This document shows positions 59,805 to 64,000 of a stretch of DNA of 64,000 nucleotides, piece after piece (position 1 is the stretch's first letter; every line of letters starts with the position of its first letter). The notes beneath the pieces were generated by a model, which saw only the letters and a list, made by a program, of their open reading frames with translations, did no database searches and was not told the origin of the DNA. Source of the stretch: Arthrobacter sp. CJ23. GTDB lineage: Bacteria; Actinomycetota; Actinomycetes; Actinomycetales; Micrococcaceae. The position numbers and the translations under genes are program-made. The stretch covers positions 4,526,001 through 4,590,000 of the forward strand of contig NZ_CP102950.1 in the NCBI RefSeq assembly GCF_024741795.1. The letters run 5' to 3'.

Positions 59805-61487
59805 CTACTGCCCCCGCAGCCGGTGCAGCAGAAGGGCGACGTGCAGGGACGTCCGCGATTCGGCGTCGTCGAGGTCCACGGCCAGCAGCTCCTCCAACTT
59901 CGCCAGCCTCGCGTACAGCGTGGGCCGGCTGAGGTAGCCATTGCGCGCCAGCGCGGCCTTGTTGCCGCCGGATTCGAGGTACTTGCCGAGCAGCTCGAGC
60001 AGCCCTTCCCGGCCCTGCGCCTCGGCCTCGAGCAGGCCGGCGAGCTCCGATTCGGCGAACTGCTGGGCGCGGGGGTCGTTGCGCAGCAGCGCCAGCAGGC
60101 CGCGGAGCCGGACGTCGGTGGCCCGGTAGAAGGGCCGCCGGGACTCGTGCAGGGTGGCCGCGGTTTCGGCGACGTGCGCCGCCTCGTCGATGCCGGCCGC
60201 CGCCTCCAGGAGGCTCGCCCGGTAGCGCCCGACGCCGATGGTCCAGACCGGGGGCGCGTCGCCGGCGTGCGCGGCCAGTGCGTCCGTCAGCCGCTGCAGG
60301 GTGGCGTCCTCAAGCTGCCGGGCAGGCAGGGCCAGGATCATGCCGAGGGAGCCGGACTGGATGCTCGCCGTCAGGGCGCTGCTGGCCGTGGACTTGATCG
60401 CCCTGGCCAGCAGGTCGAGCAGCTTGCGCTCTTCCTCCTGCCCGGCCAGCGGATCGCCCTGCGCGGCAGCGGGCAGCCGGGCGGGAAGCCCGGCGCCGCC
60501 ATGAGAATCGGGAACCTGTCCGGCAGGCAGCGCCGTTCGGAACACCACGGGCACGTAGTAGGGCGAGCGCTTGAGTCCCAGCGACGCGGCGCGGGCCAGG
60601 GCCTCGGCCTCGCTGAGCCCGCGCGGCTGCCGGAGCGCATTGAGCAGGCCGGCCTGCGCCTGTTGGGACAGCTCGCGTTTGTCCCGTTCGGCGAGGCGGT
60701 TGATGGCCAGGGTCTGGGCCGCGCGTTCGAGCACCATGGCGGCCATCTCGTCGTCGTCGAGCGCCACCGGGACCACCAGCCGCCCCCACAGCTGCCGCCG
60801 TACGCCCACCGGCAACTGCAACCATTCTTCGGGGCCGGCGCGCCTTGCGGACCCGTGGGCCTGAGCGGGCGACGGCGTGGTCCGCGAGCGCCGCTCCCAG
60901 TCGTCCAGCAGCTCGGTGGTGGCCAGGTTCCGGGCCGAGTAGGCGAGCACCAGGTGCTGCAGGTCCTCGAGGACCACCGGCGCGCCGATCATGGCAGCGG
61001 CCTGTTCCACCACCTGCTGCGTGCCGGCGCTCTCGAGGCTGAGCACGGTGAAGGCCTCGTGGACGTCCCGGGCGCGCTCCACCCGTTCCAGCTGCTCGGC
61101 CACGATCATCCGGTGCACCGTCTCGGTGATCTGGACGAAGCGGACTCGGTGTTCGAGCACGATGACCGGCAGCTTGGCGGTCCGGGCCGCCGTGCGCAGG
61201 GCCGCGAGGCTGCGGTTCCGCTGCCCCACCAGTTCCACGATGAGGCCCGCCGCGCCGGCCTGCTCCAACGAGCGGATGTACGACGCCGCCACGCCGGGTT
61301 CCTTTTCCAGCTCCAGTCCGGTGGTCAAGACCAGTTCGCCTCCCGAGAGCAGGCCGGTCAGGTCCAGGATTTCGCTGACGTGGACCCAGCGGACGGGCGT
61401 GTCGAGGGCGCCGTCGCCGCCCAGGATGGCCGGTGCGGCATCGCGGAGGACGGCGAGGTCAAGGATGGCACGGACAGTGGGCAGCAT
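59805..61487 (-). CDS. PucR-family transcriptional regulator
   Basis: The 560-residue product has an N-terminal PucR sensing domain (VRAILDLAVLRDAAPAILGGDGALDTPVRWVHVSEILDLTGLLSGGELVLTTG), a central GGDEF-like/CdaR linker region, and a C-terminal PucR HTH_30 domain (LLELLGKYLESGGNKAALARNGYLSRPTLYARLAKLEELLAVDL). PucR proteins control purine, pyrimidine or amino-acid nitrogen catabolism. It is divergent from the semialdehyde dehydrogenase gene and an inverted repeat covers its start codon, suggesting autoregulation and control of the dehydrogenase-aminotransferase operon. Confidence 0.92.
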   Translation of the reverse strand: MLPTVRAILDLAVLRDAAPAILGGDGALDTPVRWVHVSEILDLTGLLSGGELVLTTGLELEKEPGVAASYIRSLEQAGAAGLIVELVGQRNRSLAALRTAARTAKLPVIVLEHRVRFVQITETVHRMIVAEQLERVERARDVHEAFTVLSLESAGTQQVVEQAAAMIGAPVVLEDLQHLVLAYSARNLATTELLDDWERRSRTTPSPAQAHGSARRAGPEEWLQLPVGVRRQLWGRLVVPVALDDDEMAAMVLERAAQTLAINRLAERDKRELSQQAQAGLLNALRQPRGLSEAEALARAASLGLKRSPYYVPVVFRTALPAGQVPDSHGGAGLPARLPAAAQGDPLAGQEEERKLLDLLARAIKSTASSALTASIQSGSLGMILALPARQLEDATLQRLTDALAAHAGDAPPVWTIGVGRYRASLLEAAAGIDEAAHVAETAATLHESRRPFYRATDVRLRGLLALLRNDPRAQQFAESELAGLLEAEAQGREGLLELLGKYLESGGNKAALARNGYLSRPTLYARLAKLEELLAVDLDDAESRTSLHVALLLHRLRGQ

Positions 61488-61503
61488 TTACATAGTGTAA
61501 ATG
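61485..61503. promoter_or_regulatory. Palindrome over the PucR gene start
   Basis: CATTTAC and GTAAATG flank a 5-bp spacer, in the 122-bp divergent promoter region. The left arm includes the PucR start codon. It is a candidate PucR operator, and its position suggests a leaderless or nearly leaderless PucR transcript. Confidence 0.6.
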
Positions 61504-61609
61504 CTGGAACGGATTCCTTTACAGGATGCCTCTTATGGGGCCGTGGCGCGGCGGACAGACTGGAGCCAACACACAGCAACCACCCCTTTCCGAACCACGC
61601 AGGAGAACC

Positions 61610-63097
<1,488 letters not shown>

Positions 63098-63126
63098 GCC
63101 GCGCGATTCGAACAGGAGACAGTGAC

Positions 63127-64000
63127 ATGACTTCCACCCTTGACAGCGGGCTCCTTCCCGAACGGACCGAGCCGCATCCCGATGTCGACACCGTCGCCGC
63201 GAAGCGCGCCTACGAACTGGACCGCAAGCACGTCTTCCACTCCTGGTCTGCCCAGGACCTGCTGGACCCGATGGTCATCTCGGCTGCCCAGGGTTCCTAC
63301 GTGTGGGACGGCGAGGGCACGCGGTACCTCGACTTCTCCTCGCAGCTGGTCAACACCAACATCGGCCACCAGCACCCCGCCGTGGTGGCCGCGATCGCGG
63401 CTCAGGCAGCCAAGCTGTGCACCATCGCCCCGAGCTACGCCAACGAGGCCCGCTCCGAGGCGGCGCGGCTCATCGCCGAACGGACCCCGGGCGAGCTGAA
63501 CAAGATCTTCTTCACCAACGGCGGCGCCGACGCCAACGAGCACGCCGTCCGCATGGCCCGGCTGCACACCGGACGGCAGAAGGTCCTGTCCGCGTACCGT
63601 TCGTACCATGGCGGCACGCACCTGGCCATCAACATCACGGGTGACCCCCGTCGCTGGGCCAGTGACAACGGCTCAACCGGCACCGTGCACTTCTTCCCGC
63701 CGTACCTGTACCGCACGGCCTTCCACTCCACCACGGAAGCCGAGGAAAGCCAGCGCGCCCTGGAGCACCTCGAGCAGCTCATCGTGTTCGAAGGCGCCTC
63801 CACCATCGCCGCCCTGATGCTGGAGAGCATCCCGGGTTCAGCCGGCATCTACGTGCCACCGGCCGGCTACATGCAGGGCGTGCGTGAACTGTGCACCAAG
63901 TACGGCATCATGTTCATCGCGGACGAGGTCATGGCCGGTTTCGGCCGCACGGGCAAGTGGTTCGCCGTGGAGCACTTCGACGTGGTCCCGGACCTACTGA
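63127..64000 (+). CDS. Class-III aminotransferase (3' end outside window)
   Basis: The first 291 codons of an omega-amino acid aminotransferase are visible. AQGSYVWDGEGTRYLDFSSQLVNTNIGHQHP is the class-III N-terminal motif, FFTNGGADANEHAVRMARLHTG and SYRSYHGGTHLA form the PLP phosphate site, and IMFIADEVMAGFGRTG contains the PLP-binding Asp. The catalytic Lys would lie beyond the edge. With mmsA it would form beta-alanine or 3-aminoisobutyrate catabolism: the aminotransferase makes the semialdehyde and MmsA makes the acyl-CoA. AGGAG is well placed before ATG 63127. Confidence 0.9.
   Translation, partial: MTSTLDSGLLPERTEPHPDVDTVAAKRAYELDRKHVFHSWSAQDLLDPMVISAAQGSYVWDGEGTRYLDFSSQLVNTNIGHQHPAVVAAIAAQAAKLCTIAPSYANEARSEAARLIAERTPGELNKIFFTNGGADANEHAVRMARLHTGRQKVLSAYRSYHGGTHLAINITGDPRRWASDNGSTGTVHFFPPYLYRTAFHSTTEAEESQRALEHLEQLIVFEGASTIAALMLESIPGSAGIYVPPAGYMQGVRELCTKYGIMFIADEVMAGFGRTGKWFAVEHFDVVPDLL

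Overview
The window is a chromosomal segment of a high-GC actinobacterium. Codon use, the rpsF-ssb-rpsR-rplI block, the double-hotdog thioesterase, CE1759-type FMN reductase and AztD-type zinc chaperone all point to Micrococcaceae, close to Arthrobacter/Pseudarthrobacter. This placement is inferred from gene content and was not tested by any search. Coding density is high. I see no transposase, phage gene, rRNA or CRISPR array. There is one tRNA.

Layout. (1) 1-14000: housekeeping and small genes. A Zur-type box precedes an AztD-like zinc chaperone. Then come a thioesterase, dnaB, a 650-bp intergenic region with many DnaA-box-like 9-mers, two paralogous membrane proteins with an L7/L12-like C-terminus, an FMN reductase, a PhzF protein, two copies of a 57-bp palindromic repeat around a secreted protein gene, the rpsF-ssb-rpsR-rplI operon, tRNA-Leu(GAG) and a membrane protein/HTH regulator pair. 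(2) 14000-31700: an amino-acid permease, then a surface-polysaccharide region. It opens with a GH16 glycanase behind a c-di-AMP (ydaO-type) riboswitch, followed by a GT4 glycosyltransferase and a Wzx-type flippase. The opposite strand carries a long operon of three GT2 enzymes, a large membrane protein (GT-C or polymerase-like), a membrane-anchored GH16 protein, a nucleotidyltransferase/TMP-kinase-like/methyltransferase-like fusion ending in a 15-bp minisatellite, and an APH-fold kinase. A secreted PKD protein follows. (3) 31700-46800: M18 aminopeptidase, an exported intradiol-dioxygenase-like protein, a NarL-type two-component system, dapA, an ABC exporter, PAP2/diacylglycerol-kinase genes, an acetyltransferase-TetR-MFS operon with a palindromic operator, an ABC-F protein and an FAD monooxygenase. 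(4) 46800-51000: an operon of an MHS transporter, an M20 amidohydrolase and an amidase. (5) 51200-58700: a divergent cluster, described below. (6) 58800-64000: LysR, PucR, and a methylmalonate/malonate-semialdehyde dehydrogenase with a class-III aminotransferase, probably for beta-alanine or related amino acids.

The most interesting unit is region 5. A fold-III PLP deaminase, a D-aminoacylase-type amidohydrolase lacking the usual Cys ligand, a KDPG-type aldolase and a GntP permease are transcribed divergently from a KDG-type kinase, an IclR regulator and RidA. Every gene fits one route: import of an N-acylated aminosugar acid such as N-acetyl-D-glucosaminate, deacylation, deamination to 2-keto-3-deoxygluconate with RidA clearing the enamine/imine, phosphorylation, and cleavage to pyruvate and glyceraldehyde-3-phosphate. 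This pathway assignment is an inference from gene content.
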